64,000 bases of DNA from SIAF01 sp046152955 (GTDB lineage Bacteria > Planctomycetota > Planctomycetia > Planctomycetales > Planctomycetaceae). Below are positions 53,297-62,400 of this stretch, in pieces (positions within the stretch are counted from its first letter, which is position 1; each line of letters opens with the position of its first letter). The notes under the pieces were generated by a model. It worked only from the letters and a program-made list of their open reading frames with translations, was not told where the DNA came from and made no database searches. A program made the position numbers and the translations under genes. The stretch spans positions 1 to 64,000 of the forward strand of contig JBJXGA010000095.1 of the NCBI GenBank assembly GCA_046152955.1. The letters run 5' to 3'.

Positions 53297-54574
53297 CTAG
53301 TTCCTGATCTGTCCGTCGCCGCGAGCCACGTACTTGTAGCTGGTCAATTCCCGCAGACCGCATGGCCCCCGGGCATGAAACTTGTCGGTGCTGATGCCGA
53401 TTTCGGCCCCCAGGCCGAATTCTCCGCCGTCATTGAACCGGGTGCTGGCATTGACCATCACCGCCGCCGAGTCGACCAGCGACACGAACCGCTGCGCCGC
53501 CCCCAAATCGGTCGTCACGATCGCATCGGTGTGATGCGACCCATACGTCTCAATGTGCTCCACCGCCTGGTTCAAATCGTCGACCACTTTGACCGACAGA
53601 ATCAGATCGAGGTATTCCGTCCGAAAATCCTCCTCGGTGGCGGCGCGGCTCCCCGGCATCAACCCGCGAGAACGCCCGCAGCACCGCAGTTCGACGCCCC
53701 TCGACCGCAAATCCGCAGCGATCAGCGGCAAAAATTGGGCCGCGATCTCCTGGTGAACCAGCAGGCATTCCGCCGCGTTGCAGACCCCCGGTCGCTGGCA
53801 TTTGGAGTTCAAAACGATCCGCCGCGCCATCTCGAAGTCGGCGGTCCGATCGACATAGACGTGGCAAATGCCGTCGTAGTGCTTGATGACCGGCATCGTC
53901 GCTTCGGCCGTCACGCGCTCGATCAGGGACTTTCCCCCGCGCGGGATCGTCACGCTGATCTGTTCGTGCAGTTTGAGAAAATGCCCCACTGCGGCCCGAT
54001 CAGTGGTTTCCACAAGCTGGATGGCAGCCGTCGGCAACCCCACGTCTTCCAGCGCGTCCCGCAGCACGGCGTACATCGCCTGATTGCTGTGCAACGCCTC
54101 CTTGCCACCGCGCAGGATCACGGCATTGCCGCTTTTGACGCAAATCGCCGCGGCATCCGCTGTGACATTCGGTCGCGATTCATAGATAAAGAACACCACT
54201 CCCAGCGGAACTCGGACGCGGGTCACCTCCAATCCGTTCGGACGGCGTCCCCCATCGATCACTTCCCCCACCGGATCGGGGAGTGCCGCCACCTGCTCCA
54301 GTCCCAGGGCGACCCCCTCCAACCTCGCTGTCGTCAGCCTCAGTCGATCGATGGCCGCCTCCGACAACCCAAATCCCGGCGCGGCGGCGACATCCTGGTC
54401 ATTGGCGGCGATGATCGCGGCGCTCCGCGCGCGAATCCACTCGGCCGATCGCCGCAGCCAGCGGTCCTTCTGATCGCCGCTCGCCTGGGACAAAGCGCGC
54501 GCCCCCGCTTTGGCCCGCGTCGCCACATCGGCCGCGTATCCGGCCAAATCGGTGATCTCTGACACCTCGAGCAT
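53297..54574 (-). CDS. proA: Gamma-glutamyl phosphate reductase
   Basis: A 425-residue enzyme of proline synthesis reducing glutamyl-5-phosphate to the semialdehyde with NADPH. Seen: VRVPLGVVFFIYESRPNVT, GNAVILRGGKEA, and the active-site cysteine in CQRPGVCNAAE; GPCGLRELTSYKYVARG ends the chain. ATG 54574. It precedes fliM by 21 bp; proB is not present. Confidence 0.96.
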   Translation of the reverse strand: MLEVSEITDLAGYAADVATRAKAGARALSQASGDQKDRWLRRSAEWIRARSAAIIAANDQDVAAAPGFGLSEAAIDRLRLTTARLEGVALGLEQVAALPDPVGEVIDGGRRPNGLEVTRVRVPLGVVFFIYESRPNVTADAAAICVKSGNAVILRGGKEALHSNQAMYAVLRDALEDVGLPTAAIQLVETTDRAAVGHFLKLHEQISVTIPRGGKSLIERVTAEATMPVIKHYDGICHVYVDRTADFEMARRIVLNSKCQRPGVCNAAECLLVHQEIAAQFLPLIAADLRSRGVELRCCGRSRGLMPGSRAATEEDFRTEYLDLILSVKVVDDLNQAVEHIETYGSHHTDAIVTTDLGAAQRFVSLVDSAAVMVNASTRFNDGGEFGLGAEIGISTDKFHARGPCGLRELTSYKYVARGDGQIRN

Positions 54575-54878
54575 AACGCGCTAAGAACCACTCTCCCGGA
54601 AAGCACCTCAAGACAATTGCGTAAATATCGTGCCAACCACGCTTTGGTGTCAATGGGGGTTCTGCATCCGCTCTCGGCGAACGGCTCAGCGTAAGCTGGC
54701 CGATGTCGGTCCACCCACCACCCACCACCCACCACCACCCACCCCAGCCCGCCATCTCCGGGTTGAGCACCCCGCCCCCCTCCGGTATCATCACACTTGA
54801 TCGATCTGTAACACCACTCCTCGATTTGCATTCCGGAGTGGCCCCACCCTCCCCGTCCCCCCCTTCCAGGCGTCGCTG
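54575..54878. other. Divergent intergenic region with CCACCC tract
   Basis: About 304 bp between proA and the PSCyt gene, holding promoters of both. A C-rich low-complexity tract made of CCACCCA units lies at about 54711-54750. I see no confident promoter boxes. Confidence 0.55.
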
Positions 54879-57323
54879 ATGCTCTCTGCTGAGCTGATTT
54901 CCCCTGGACCTGACGCTGTTTCTGGCCTGCCCGGTCAATTCCGGCGACGACGGTGGCCGTGTCGTTTGGCCCTCTTGGTCGTAGTTTTTCTTGGCTCGAT
55001 AGGCGTCGCAGCGAGCGACGAACCTTCGGTCCCTCCCACGGAGGAGGACATCGAGTTCTTCGAAAAGAAGATTCGCCCCCTCCTGATCGAACGCTGTTTC
55101 GAATGTCATTCCGAGCGGGGCAAGGCCATCAAAGGGGGTTTGCGGCTGGATAGCCGCACGCGGATGCTTGACGGGGGGGACAGCGGCCCGGCCGTCGTGC
55201 CGGGAAAGCCAGCCGAGAGTCTCCTGATCGAGGCGATCAACTATGGCCAGGATACGGCGCAGATGCCGCCACGAGGGAAATTGCCGGAATCGGAAATCGC
55301 GTTGCTGACCGAATGGGTGCGGCGCGGCGCTCCTTTTCCCGAGGCGACTGAATCCCCCGAAAAAGGAGGACTCGCTCACCGAATTGACTTTGAAGCGGGG
55401 CGCACGTTCTGGTCGTTCCAGCCCGTTCGCGAACACTCGGTCCCGGCGGTCAGCCGGCCGGAATGGGGCCTCCGCAAGATCGATCCATTTGTTTTGAGCA
55501 AGCTCGATGCGGCTCGCTTGAGTCCCAATCCTCCAGCCGATCGGCGGACGATCCTGCGGCGGCTGGCCTTCGACCTGACGGGGCTCCCTCCGACTCTGGA
55601 AGAGTTGGCCGCGTTTGAGACTGACACTTCCGTGGATGCCTACGAGCGGCAAGTCGCCCGGCTCCTGGACTCGCCGCATTATGGCGAACGCTGGGGGCGA
55701 TTCTGGCTCGATCTGGTCCGCTATTGCGACATCCTCGAGCAATGGGCGATGGACAAGTCGGCGAAAGCCTGGCTGTATCGCGATTGGGTCGTCCAGGCGC
55801 TCAACGATGACCTGCCGTACGATCGATTTCTGACACTGCAATTGGCGGCCGATCTGCTCCCGGACGCGCGTCCGACTGACATCGCCGCGCTCGGTCTGCT
55901 CGGCTTGAGTCCCAGCTATTGGAAGGAGCTCAAACTGGACCAGGGGGTGATCAAGGGGGTGGTCGCCGAGGAATGGGAGGAACGGATTCATACGCTGTCG
56001 GGCGCTGTGCTGGGACTGACTGTCGCCTGTGCGCGCTGTCACGATCACAAGCAGGATCCGATCAGCCAGGAAGACTACTACGCGCTGGCCGGCGTCCTGG
56101 CCAGTACTAAGCTCACCCCGCGGTCGATCCTGCCTGCGAATGCAGCGACCGTGGTGGCCCAGGCCCGCGCCAAGATCCAGGCGTGGCAGAAAACTCGTGA
56201 TGAACTGCAAGCGAGCAAGCCGCCGCTTCCCGAAGGAAAACTGCTGGATGCCGATCTGGCACAGCGCATCGCCGAACTGGAGCGCTCGACCCCCAACTAT
56301 GATGTCCCGCTGGCCTACGCCACCGAAGAAGCCAGCCTGCATGTCCTTTCCGACGGACCCGACCGAACCAGACTGGAATACAAGCCGGGGGAACCGCAAA
56401 ACGTCGCCATGCAGATTCGTGGAAGCGCCACCCGATTGGGGCCGATTGTCCCGCGACGCTTCTTGACTGTTCTCTCCCCCGAAGCGCCGCAGCCGTTCCA
56501 GGAAGGGAGCGGCCGCCGGGAACTGGCGCGGGCCTTCGTCACCGACGCCGCCCCCCTTGTCGCACGCGTCATCGTAAACCGCATCTGGCAACAACATTTC
56601 GGACAGGGTTTGGTTGACACCCCCAGCAACTTCGGTGCGACCGGCTCCGCTCCCTCGCACCCCGAGTTGCTGGACGACCTGGCGGCGCGGTTCATCTCCC
56701 ACGGCTGGTCGTTCAAATGGCTGCATCGCGAGATCGTCCTGTCGCAGACGTACCGGCAATCCAGCAGTTATGCCGCGGACAAGTTCGCCATCGATCCTGA
56801 CAACCGCCTGCTGTGGCGAGCAAATCGCAGGCGCTTGGAGGTCGACGCCTGGCGCGACGCAATGCTCTTGGCCTCGGGGCAACTCGATCTGGCGCTGGGA
56901 GGCGCTGATCGGAGCCTGGATGATCCCGGCAATACGCGCCGCACGTTGTACGCCACCATCAAACGCCGGGAACTGCATCCCATGCTGCGGTTGCTCGATT
57001 TTCCCGATCCGACGACGCACAACGCCGTCCGGGATGTCACCACCACTCCCCTGCAACAGTTGTTCATCCTCAACAGCCCCTACATGCAGTCTCAGGGAGC
57101 AGCGCTGGCTCGGCGCGTCCGCCAGGAGGCTCCGGGGGACACGCCTCGCCAGATCGCACGGGCCTATCAGTTGCTCTTCGGGCGACTCCCCACTGCGCGC
57201 CAGACGCAACTGGCGCAGGAGTACCTGACCCCCGCGGGGAACGACCCGGGCGCACTGGATGCGTTGTGGAACCAGTATGCCCAGGCATTGCTCGCGGGGA
57301 GTGAGTTTGCTTTTGTCGATTGA
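54879..57323 (+). CDS. Planctomycete cytochrome (PSCyt1-DUF1549-DUF1553) protein
   Basis: An 814-residue secreted protein: signal segment (LALLVVVFLGSIGVA), a PSCyt1 haem-binding domain with CFECH (about 75-80) and MPPRGKLP, a DUF1549 (PSCyt2) domain (DPFVLSKLDAARLSPNPPADRRTILRR region, CARCHDHK), and a C-terminal DUF1553 (PSD1) domain (RELARAFVT, NRIWQQHFG, GTLVDTPSNFG-like, RRRLEVDAWRDAML). These paired genes are a planctomycete hallmark; the function is unproven but often linked to polysaccharide use. Confidence 0.93.
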   Translation: MLSAELISPGPDAVSGLPGQFRRRRWPCRLALLVVVFLGSIGVAASDEPSVPPTEEDIEFFEKKIRPLLIERCFECHSERGKAIKGGLRLDSRTRMLDGGDSGPAVVPGKPAESLLIEAINYGQDTAQMPPRGKLPESEIALLTEWVRRGAPFPEATESPEKGGLAHRIDFEAGRTFWSFQPVREHSVPAVSRPEWGLRKIDPFVLSKLDAARLSPNPPADRRTILRRLAFDLTGLPPTLEELAAFETDTSVDAYERQVARLLDSPHYGERWGRFWLDLVRYCDILEQWAMDKSAKAWLYRDWVVQALNDDLPYDRFLTLQLAADLLPDARPTDIAALGLLGLSPSYWKELKLDQGVIKGVVAEEWEERIHTLSGAVLGLTVACARCHDHKQDPISQEDYYALAGVLASTKLTPRSILPANAATVVAQARAKIQAWQKTRDELQASKPPLPEGKLLDADLAQRIAELERSTPNYDVPLAYATEEASLHVLSDGPDRTRLEYKPGEPQNVAMQIRGSATRLGPIVPRRFLTVLSPEAPQPFQEGSGRRELARAFVTDAAPLVARVIVNRIWQQHFGQGLVDTPSNFGATGSAPSHPELLDDLAARFISHGWSFKWLHREIVLSQTYRQSSSYAADKFAIDPDNRLLWRANRRRLEVDAWRDAMLLASGQLDLALGGADRSLDDPGNTRRTLYATIKRRELHPMLRLLDFPDPTTHNAVRDVTTTPLQQLFILNSPYMQSQGAALARRVRQEAPGDTPRQIARAYQLLFGRLPTARQTQLAQEYLTPAGNDPGALDALWNQYAQALLAGSEFAFVD

Positions 57324-57377
57324 CCCGTTCCGGACTCCCGAGATGATTGTATCCTTCGCGCCAACCTCCTCCTTCGC

Positions 57378-58781
57378 ATGATGCCCCCCTCCCCTGTTCT
57401 GTCAATACCCTCTGGCGACACCCCCGCGGCCCTTTGGACCCGTCGGGACTGGCTGCATCGCGCCGGCGGCGGCCTGGCGGCGATCGGCCTGGCTCAAACG
57501 CTGCGCGCCGCGGACCGGTCGCCGACCGGACCGCTCTTCCTCCCGCGTGCCAAGCGGGTTATTCACCTGTTCATGAATGGCGGCCCGTTCCAGGCTGATC
57601 TGTTCGATCCCAAGCCACGGATCAACGAATTCGCCGGCCAGCGGCCCCAGGAAGTGCAATTCCGCACGGAGAACGCCACCGGGGGCTTGATGCCGGTTCC
57701 ATCCGGCTTTCAGAAGCGCGGCCAGAGTGGATTGGAAGTCAGCGATCTGCTGCCGAAGCTGGGAGAGCAGGCGGACGAATTGTGCGTCATTCGCTCGATG
57801 CATACCGACAATCCCAACCATGGCCCGGCCCTGTTCATGATGAACAATGGCACGATCGCTCCGTTGCGGCCCAGCATGGGATCGTGGTTCTTGTACGGGT
57901 TGGGAAGCGAGAACGAAAACCTTCCTGGCTATGTCGTGCTGTGTCCGGGCCGACCGGTCCGATTTTCTGAATTGTGGACGAACAGTTTTCTCCCCGGACA
58001 ACACCAGGGAACCTACATCAATCACGCCGACCTGTCGCCGGCGAAGATGCTCCCCTTTCTGAAGAACCCGACGCTCGATCCCCCAGGCCAGCGCCGCCAG
58101 CTTGATCTGCTCCGTGAGTTGAACGAAGAACATTTGGCAGAACGAGGCTCTGACCGCGCACTCGAAGCCCGCATCCAGTCGCTCGAGACCGCCTTTCGAA
58201 TGCAGTTTGCCGCCACCGACGCTTTTGACATCACGCGCGAGCCCGAAGCGATTCGCGAAGAATATGGCAAGAGCCACTTTGCCAACGCCTGCCTGCTCGC
58301 CCGCCGACTGGCGGAGCGCGGCGTGCGGTTCACGCAAGTCTATTACGGCGACGGTCAGCCCTGGGACACGCATCGCAACCACGACGACCTGACCAAAAAA
58401 CTGTGCGCCGACATCGACCAGCCGATCGCCGCGCTCCTGCGCGACCTCAAGCGCCGCGGCCTGCTGGAGGACACGCTCGTGATCTGGGGGGGAGAGTTCG
58501 GGCGAACCCCCACCAGCGAAAGCGGCGATGGCCGCGACCACAACCATCTGGGGTTCACGATGTGGCTGGCCGGCGCCGGAGTCCGCGGCGGCACCGCCTA
58601 TGGCGCCAGCGACGACTTCGGCTTCCGCGCCGTCCAGAACAAAGTCCACGTCCACGACCTGCACGCGACGATCCTGCACCTCTTGGGGCTGGACCACGAG
58701 CGCCTCACCTTCCGCCACGCCGGGCGCGACTACCGCCTGACCGACGTGTCAGGCGAGGTGGTCAGGGAGTTGTTGGGCTGA
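57378..58781 (+). CDS. DUF1501 protein (sulfatase-like fold)
   Basis: A 467-residue protein with a Tat-type start (TRRDWLHRAGGG), the DUF1501 signature VIHLFMNGGPFQADLFDPK, MHTDNPNHGPA, FANACLLARRLAERGVRFTQVYYG, and WGGEFGRTPTSE. It lies 54 bp after the PSCyt gene; the two normally occur together. Exported, probably partner of the cytochrome protein. Confidence 0.95.
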   Translation: MMPPSPVLSIPSGDTPAALWTRRDWLHRAGGGLAAIGLAQTLRAADRSPTGPLFLPRAKRVIHLFMNGGPFQADLFDPKPRINEFAGQRPQEVQFRTENATGGLMPVPSGFQKRGQSGLEVSDLLPKLGEQADELCVIRSMHTDNPNHGPALFMMNNGTIAPLRPSMGSWFLYGLGSENENLPGYVVLCPGRPVRFSELWTNSFLPGQHQGTYINHADLSPAKMLPFLKNPTLDPPGQRRQLDLLRELNEEHLAERGSDRALEARIQSLETAFRMQFAATDAFDITREPEAIREEYGKSHFANACLLARRLAERGVRFTQVYYGDGQPWDTHRNHDDLTKKLCADIDQPIAALLRDLKRRGLLEDTLVIWGGEFGRTPTSESGDGRDHNHLGFTMWLAGAGVRGGTAYGASDDFGFRAVQNKVHVHDLHATILHLLGLDHERLTFRHAGRDYRLTDVSGEVVRELLG

Positions 58782-58877
58782 ACTCGATCGCGGAATAACG
58801 CATTTGGCGAGCGTGTCTAAGCGTAATCTGCGCCGACTTATCAACTGAACTATCGGCAACAAGGCGCCCTGACCCAT

Positions 58878-59666
58878 CTAATACGGATAGCCGAACGCGC
58901 CAAAGGGGTAGTAGTCAAGCCCGATACGCTCGGCATTCTCTCGAACCAGCCGCCAGTGAAAGATCCATCGTGACATGGCCATTTCCAATGTATTGGCAAA
59001 CAAGTTGATGCCATCATCTGTTCCGTCGGCCCACCAGCCGCACTGCCCCTGGCGGTTGACGACCAAAACATCGCCGCATGCAGCGGAAAACAGAATGAAC
59101 GAAGGATCCCACTTGGCCCCCAAGCGAAAGTCACCCAAGAAAGAAAGTAGCTTCGCCTCTTCGAGCATCCAATGATCTGTGTCCCAATCGGGGACAGTGC
59201 CATCAATCGCGGGAAACTCTTCGCGATATCCAGACATCAGGTCCACAAAATGCGCCAATTCGCGAGCGTCCGAGAACCCCGCCTTCTCGAGCCTGGCACA
59301 AATCCCATCAGAACCCGTCCGGGCGCCTAGCAGGAAGTACTCCTCAGGAAGCGGAGACACTCTGGGGACGCACTTCCACCAAATCTGCCCTGCCGACTCA
59401 ACAATTGCTACGGGGCGATACGTCGACCACTCCTTGATCAGGGCCGACTCTGCCGCCGAAATTGAAGTCTTTTCTCCGAGTCGGTCCTTCCACGCTGCCT
59501 CGGCGTTGTTGATGAGATTCGCAGCGAAGACGTTCGCCGTCAGACGCTCAACCTGAGTTGCATCCGTATCGCAAAGCGGAAATACATAGACTGGAGGATC
59601 CTTGGCACCAACGTATCCACCTCGGCGCGTGACGACATACCTGGACTTGGCCGCCTCTGGATGCAT
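58878..59666 (-). CDS. Hypothetical protein, possibly SUKH (SMI1/KNR4)-like
   Basis: A 262-residue protein of uncertain family. The second half (LLSFLGDFRLGAKW, GDVLVVNRQGQCGWW, FANTLEMAMSRWI) has the pattern of SMI1/KNR4 (SUKH) domains, often immunity proteins of contact toxins, but the match is weak. ATG 59666 has GGGAG at good spacing, better than the GTG at 59702. Codon use looks less GC-biased than neighbours. No toxin gene is seen next to it. Confidence 0.75.
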   Translation of the reverse strand: MHPEAAKSRYVVTRRGGYVGAKDPPVYVFPLCDTDATQVERLTANVFAANLINNAEAAWKDRLGEKTSISAAESALIKEWSTYRPVAIVESAGQIWWKCVPRVSPLPEEYFLLGARTGSDGICARLEKAGFSDARELAHFVDLMSGYREEFPAIDGTVPDWDTDHWMLEEAKLLSFLGDFRLGAKWDPSFILFSAACGDVLVVNRQGQCGWWADGTDDGINLFANTLEMAMSRWIFHWRLVRENAERIGLDYYPFGAFGYPY

Positions 59667-59707
59667 GGTCTCGTCTCCCACCGCAACCGCTCGGCAATCC
59701 ACTCATC

Positions 59708-60001
59708 TCATGGCCGGCGCGAAAAGATGGATTTCACCCAGTCTCCGGGCTTGTTACCCTCTTGAGCTTCCACATCACGTTTTGAGGAATCAACTTCGAT
59801 CGGAGCATCGGCGGAAAGATCAGCATCGTCAAGGTCTGGCAATCCCTCGTGGACGATGACTTCCATTATCAGCAGGCCATCAACCACTTCGGGGCGGACA
59901 TGCCACATGCTCATGTCCCACGGATCATGCCGATCTTCGAAGTGCAACGGAAACTCCGGCCCAAAGTCCAAATCACTCCCTACGAGTGCCGTGTCGGGCA
60001 T
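59708..60001 (-). CDS. Small hypothetical protein (97 residues)
   Basis: A 97-residue acidic open frame between the MoaD-like gene (15 bp upstream) and the SUKH-like gene (41 bp downstream), same direction. No family or clear ribosome-binding site; kept because of tight spacing. Confidence 0.45.
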   Translation of the reverse strand: MPDTALVGSDLDFGPEFPLHFEDRHDPWDMSMWHVRPEVVDGLLIMEVIVHEGLPDLDDADLSADAPIEVDSSKRDVEAQEGNKPGDWVKSIFSRRP

Positions 60002-60016
60002 TCGCGCAGAACAAGC

Positions 60017-60280
60017 TCAGCCTCCGCCCAAGGCCGGCAAAAAATGCACTTCGGCGTTCTCGGGAACCTTTTGCAACAGGCCCAGGCTCGTGACCACCCC
60101 GTTAATCGCAATGGCAAGGCCGGGACGCAAGTCGTTGCCGACACACAGGCGATCGCGGAGGCCGGGAAATTGCGCTTCCAGGGAGGCGACGACCTGGCGG
60201 ACGCTCGTCCCGGCGACATCAACCTGGCCCCGTCCGCCGGTCAATTCGCGCAGGGCCGGAGGGATGAACGCTGTGGCCAT
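60017..60280 (-). CDS. MoaD/ThiS-like sulfur carrier
   Basis: An 87-residue ubiquitin-like protein ending LPALGGG. The C-terminal Gly-Gly is the site that carries sulfur in molybdopterin (MoaD) and thiamine (ThiS) synthesis. The GSVxQVVxxLxxxFPGL-type N-half and VNGVxxxLG-like segment fit. It is an isolated copy, 35 bp after the DUF1326 gene and near a molybdenum hydroxylase operon, so a molybdopterin role is more likely, but it lacks partner genes here. Confidence 0.85.
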   Translation of the reverse strand: MATAFIPPALRELTGGRGQVDVAGTSVRQVVASLEAQFPGLRDRLCVGNDLRPGLAIAINGVVTSLGLLQKVPENAEVHFLPALGGG

Positions 60281-60315
60281 GCGAGAATTGACTTTCGGCG
60301 CTGACTTGGCTGAGG

Positions 60316-60984
60316 TTACTTCTCAAACGTCCCCATGAACGCGCTCCGCTTGTTGATCGTCGTCCAGGTCGAGTCGAGTCCCTTGCCGCCGTAGGTCATG
60401 TTCAGCGTGTAGGCGGCGTGAGCGTTGTCAACCTTCGTGAGCGGCGGATAGAAGACCACTTCGTTCGTGCAGATACAGTCTCCCTTGGCCAATTTGCGGG
60501 TTTCGATCTTGGCCAGGTTCCCGGCGGAGAAGACGCCCTTGCCTGCCAGGTGATCGTTGGTCAGTGTGATCGCCGCTTTTTCGACTTTCACCACGTCGCC
60601 CGTCAGGTGCGGGGCGTTCGACTTCACAAACTTGATCAACGCCACACTCTGTTCGGGAGTGGCCTTTTCATCGACGACGATGACAGCGGTGATCTTGTCG
60701 GGTTTGACAAAAAAGCTGCCGCCGAATCCGAGCGTGTCGTTGGCCTTGATGATCAGGGCGGCCCCCAGCCCCGACAGATCCTCACCCGCCCAGGTGCCTT
60801 CGTCAACCTTCCAGGCCATGACCGCCTCCTTACCGGCAATGCCGATTTCGCCGTTGGCGAAGCAGGGGCCGGTGTAGACGTCGCAGGTGCGGGCTTCGAG
60901 GTATTCACCCGAGATTTCCGCCGCCAGGACCGGCGCCGCCATCAATGCCAGGAATCCAGTCGCCAGAATTGAAAATCGCCGCAT
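60316..60984 (-). CDS. DUF1326 exported protein
   Basis: A 222-residue protein with a signal peptide (SILATGFLALMAAPVLA) followed by the DUF1326 pattern ISGEYLEARTCDVYTGPCFANGE and later GFGGSFFVKPDK. Conserved cysteines are in TCDVYTGPC and GDCICTNE. Function unknown. ATG 60984 has GGAGG at 9 nt. Confidence 0.88.
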   Translation of the reverse strand: MRRFSILATGFLALMAAPVLAAEISGEYLEARTCDVYTGPCFANGEIGIAGKEAVMAWKVDEGTWAGEDLSGLGAALIIKANDTLGFGGSFFVKPDKITAVIVVDEKATPEQSVALIKFVKSNAPHLTGDVVKVEKAAITLTNDHLAGKGVFSAGNLAKIETRKLAKGDCICTNEVVFYPPLTKVDNAHAAYTLNMTYGGKGLDSTWTTINKRSAFMGTFEK

Positions 60985-61077
60985 GGTCGCATCCCTCCGA
61001 AACGGATCAATAGAAACGTCATCACCTGCCGAGATTTTCGCATTCCAGCGCAGCGGGGTCAAGCCCGCCCCACGCGC

Positions 61078-61117
61078 AAAAAAAAAGGCCCGGCGTTCCT
61101 CGAAGGGAACACCGGGC
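61078..61117 (-). terminator. Intrinsic terminator of the molybdenum hydroxylase operon
   Basis: On the minus strand GCCCGGTGTTCC pairs with GGAACGCCGGGC (61117-61088) and is followed by nine T (61086-61078). A textbook terminator, 27 bp after the stop of the Cys-rich gene. Confidence 0.9.
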
Positions 61118-61143
61118 AGTGACTTGGCGAAACCAACCGGGGA

Positions 61144-61398
61144 TCAGCCCCCATCATAGCAGCCGCGGCCGGCGTGGCGGCATTGGCCGTCCCCAACGAG
61201 CTGGTCATCCGGACCATAGATGCGCTGCGTCTTGGCGCACCAGAAGTTGCCGTCCCCGGCGACCTGTTCGGACTGTCCCAACCCGGCGTTGAGGTACATT
61301 CCCTTGCAACGCAGGCTCAAGCAACGCTCACCGGTCGCGGGAGCCGCCACCGCAGTGGACGCATCCAGAATTTCGAGCAGCAGATTGTGGTCGACCAT
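61144..61398 (-). CDS. Cys-rich small protein in molybdenum hydroxylase operon
   Basis: An 84-residue protein with Cys26, 31, 54, 73 and 80 (ERCLSLRCKGMYL, NFWCAKTQRIYGPDDQLVGDG, CRHAGRGCYDGG). The WCxKTQxxxGPDDxxVxxGxC pattern resembles short planctomycete proteins I recall but cannot name. GGAAGGAG precedes its ATG. It starts 3 bp after the FAD subunit stop and is the last gene before the terminator. A metal- or cluster-binding role is inferred. Confidence 0.8.
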   Translation of the reverse strand: MVDHNLLLEILDASTAVAAPATGERCLSLRCKGMYLNAGLGQSEQVAGDGNFWCAKTQRIYGPDDQLVGDGQCRHAGRGCYDGG

Positions 61399-61401
61399 GA
61401 T

Positions 61402-62400
61402 TCAGCTCACTCCTTCCAGTTGATTCATTGCCCGCAGCACGGCCCGTTTGACGGCCGTCCGCGCGATCTGGACCTTGTAATCGTTTTCGGACAGGGGAGT
61501 GGCGGCGGCCACCGCGGCATCTCCGGCAGCCTGGGCCGATTCCTCGGTCACCTCTTGACCAACGAGCGCCGCCGACGCCTCGTACGACAGCCAGGGAGTG
61601 GGGGCCACGTGCCCCAGGACGACCCGCGCGTCGCGGACCACCCCGGCCGAGGTGTGCAACCAGACTCCGGCCGACGCCAGGGGCCAGTCCAAACCCTCCA
61701 GTTGCAACACTTCGTAGCTGGCGCTGGCCACGTCGTCGCGGGCTTCCGGCAGCACGATGTGCGAGACGAATTGTCCCGGCTGCAACACGGTGACTCCCTG
61801 AGTGTTGGACTTGGGAGTGATGTAGAAATACTCCAACGGAAGGAGCGCGGCCTGTTCGGGGGCCGGTCCCACCACCCGCACTTTGGCCCCCAAGGCGATC
61901 AACCCCGGAGCAAACCGCGACGCGCTGATGAACTTCGCCGGTCCACGATTCCCCAGGATGGCGTGGAACTGGTTGCGTCCTTCTGCGACCAGCGACTGGC
62001 CATCTTTGACCGCGAGCAAACCGTAACCATTGCGGTAGTACCAGCAGTTGGGATGCAGGCACAGGTCGCCTCCCAGCGTTCCTTGCGACTGGATCTGAAT
62101 ACTGTGAACCCCGTCCGCCGCGTGTCGCAAGGCGGCATACGGCCCAAGCAGCGGATTCGACAGAATCTCATCGAGCGTCGTCAACGCACCGACCATCACG
62201 CCGCCGGAGATCAAGGAGACCCCTTGGAGCGACGGGATGTTTTTGAGATCGACGACGCGCTTGGGGGCGATCAGATCGGCCCGCAGCAGATTGTGGAGAT
62301 CGGTCCCTCCCGCGAGGATGGCGGTCTGCCCGCCGTGCGCCGCGAGCATCTCGACCGCTTCGGCCTCTGTGCGAGGGGTAGCGTATTCAAAAGACTTCAT
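61402..62400 (-). CDS. Xanthine dehydrogenase family FAD-binding subunit
   Basis: A 332-residue FAD subunit (XdhB/CoxM type). FAD motifs ILAGGTDLHNLLR (about 28-40) and LGGDLCLHPNC are clear. The ATG (62398-62400) overlaps the stop of the large subunit gene (ATGA), so both are coupled. The two subunits form the flavin and molybdenum parts of a hydroxylase; the [2Fe-2S] subunit would be upstream, outside the window, or in the large chain. Confidence 0.93.
   Translation of the reverse strand: MKSFEYATPRTEAEAVEMLAAHGGQTAILAGGTDLHNLLRADLIAPKRVVDLKNIPSLQGVSLISGGVMVGALTTLDEILSNPLLGPYAALRHAADGVHSIQIQSQGTLGGDLCLHPNCWYYRNGYGLLAVKDGQSLVAEGRNQFHAILGNRGPAKFISASRFAPGLIALGAKVRVVGPAPEQAALLPLEYFYITPKSNTQGVTVLQPGQFVSHIVLPEARDDVASASYEVLQLEGLDWPLASAGVWLHTSAGVVRDARVVLGHVAPTPWLSYEASAALVGQEVTEESAQAAGDAAVAAATPLSENDYKVQIARTAVKRAVLRAMNQLEGVS

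Noticed and set aside
54711..54750. Possible CRISPR-like repeat
   Set aside because: The CCACCCA units are contiguous low-complexity DNA without spacers.
54399..57209. 936-residue minus-strand open frame
   Set aside because: Antisense to the PSCyt gene; no motif.
59849..60304. 151-residue plus-strand open frame
   Set aside because: Antisense to the MoaD-like and 97-residue genes; no family features.
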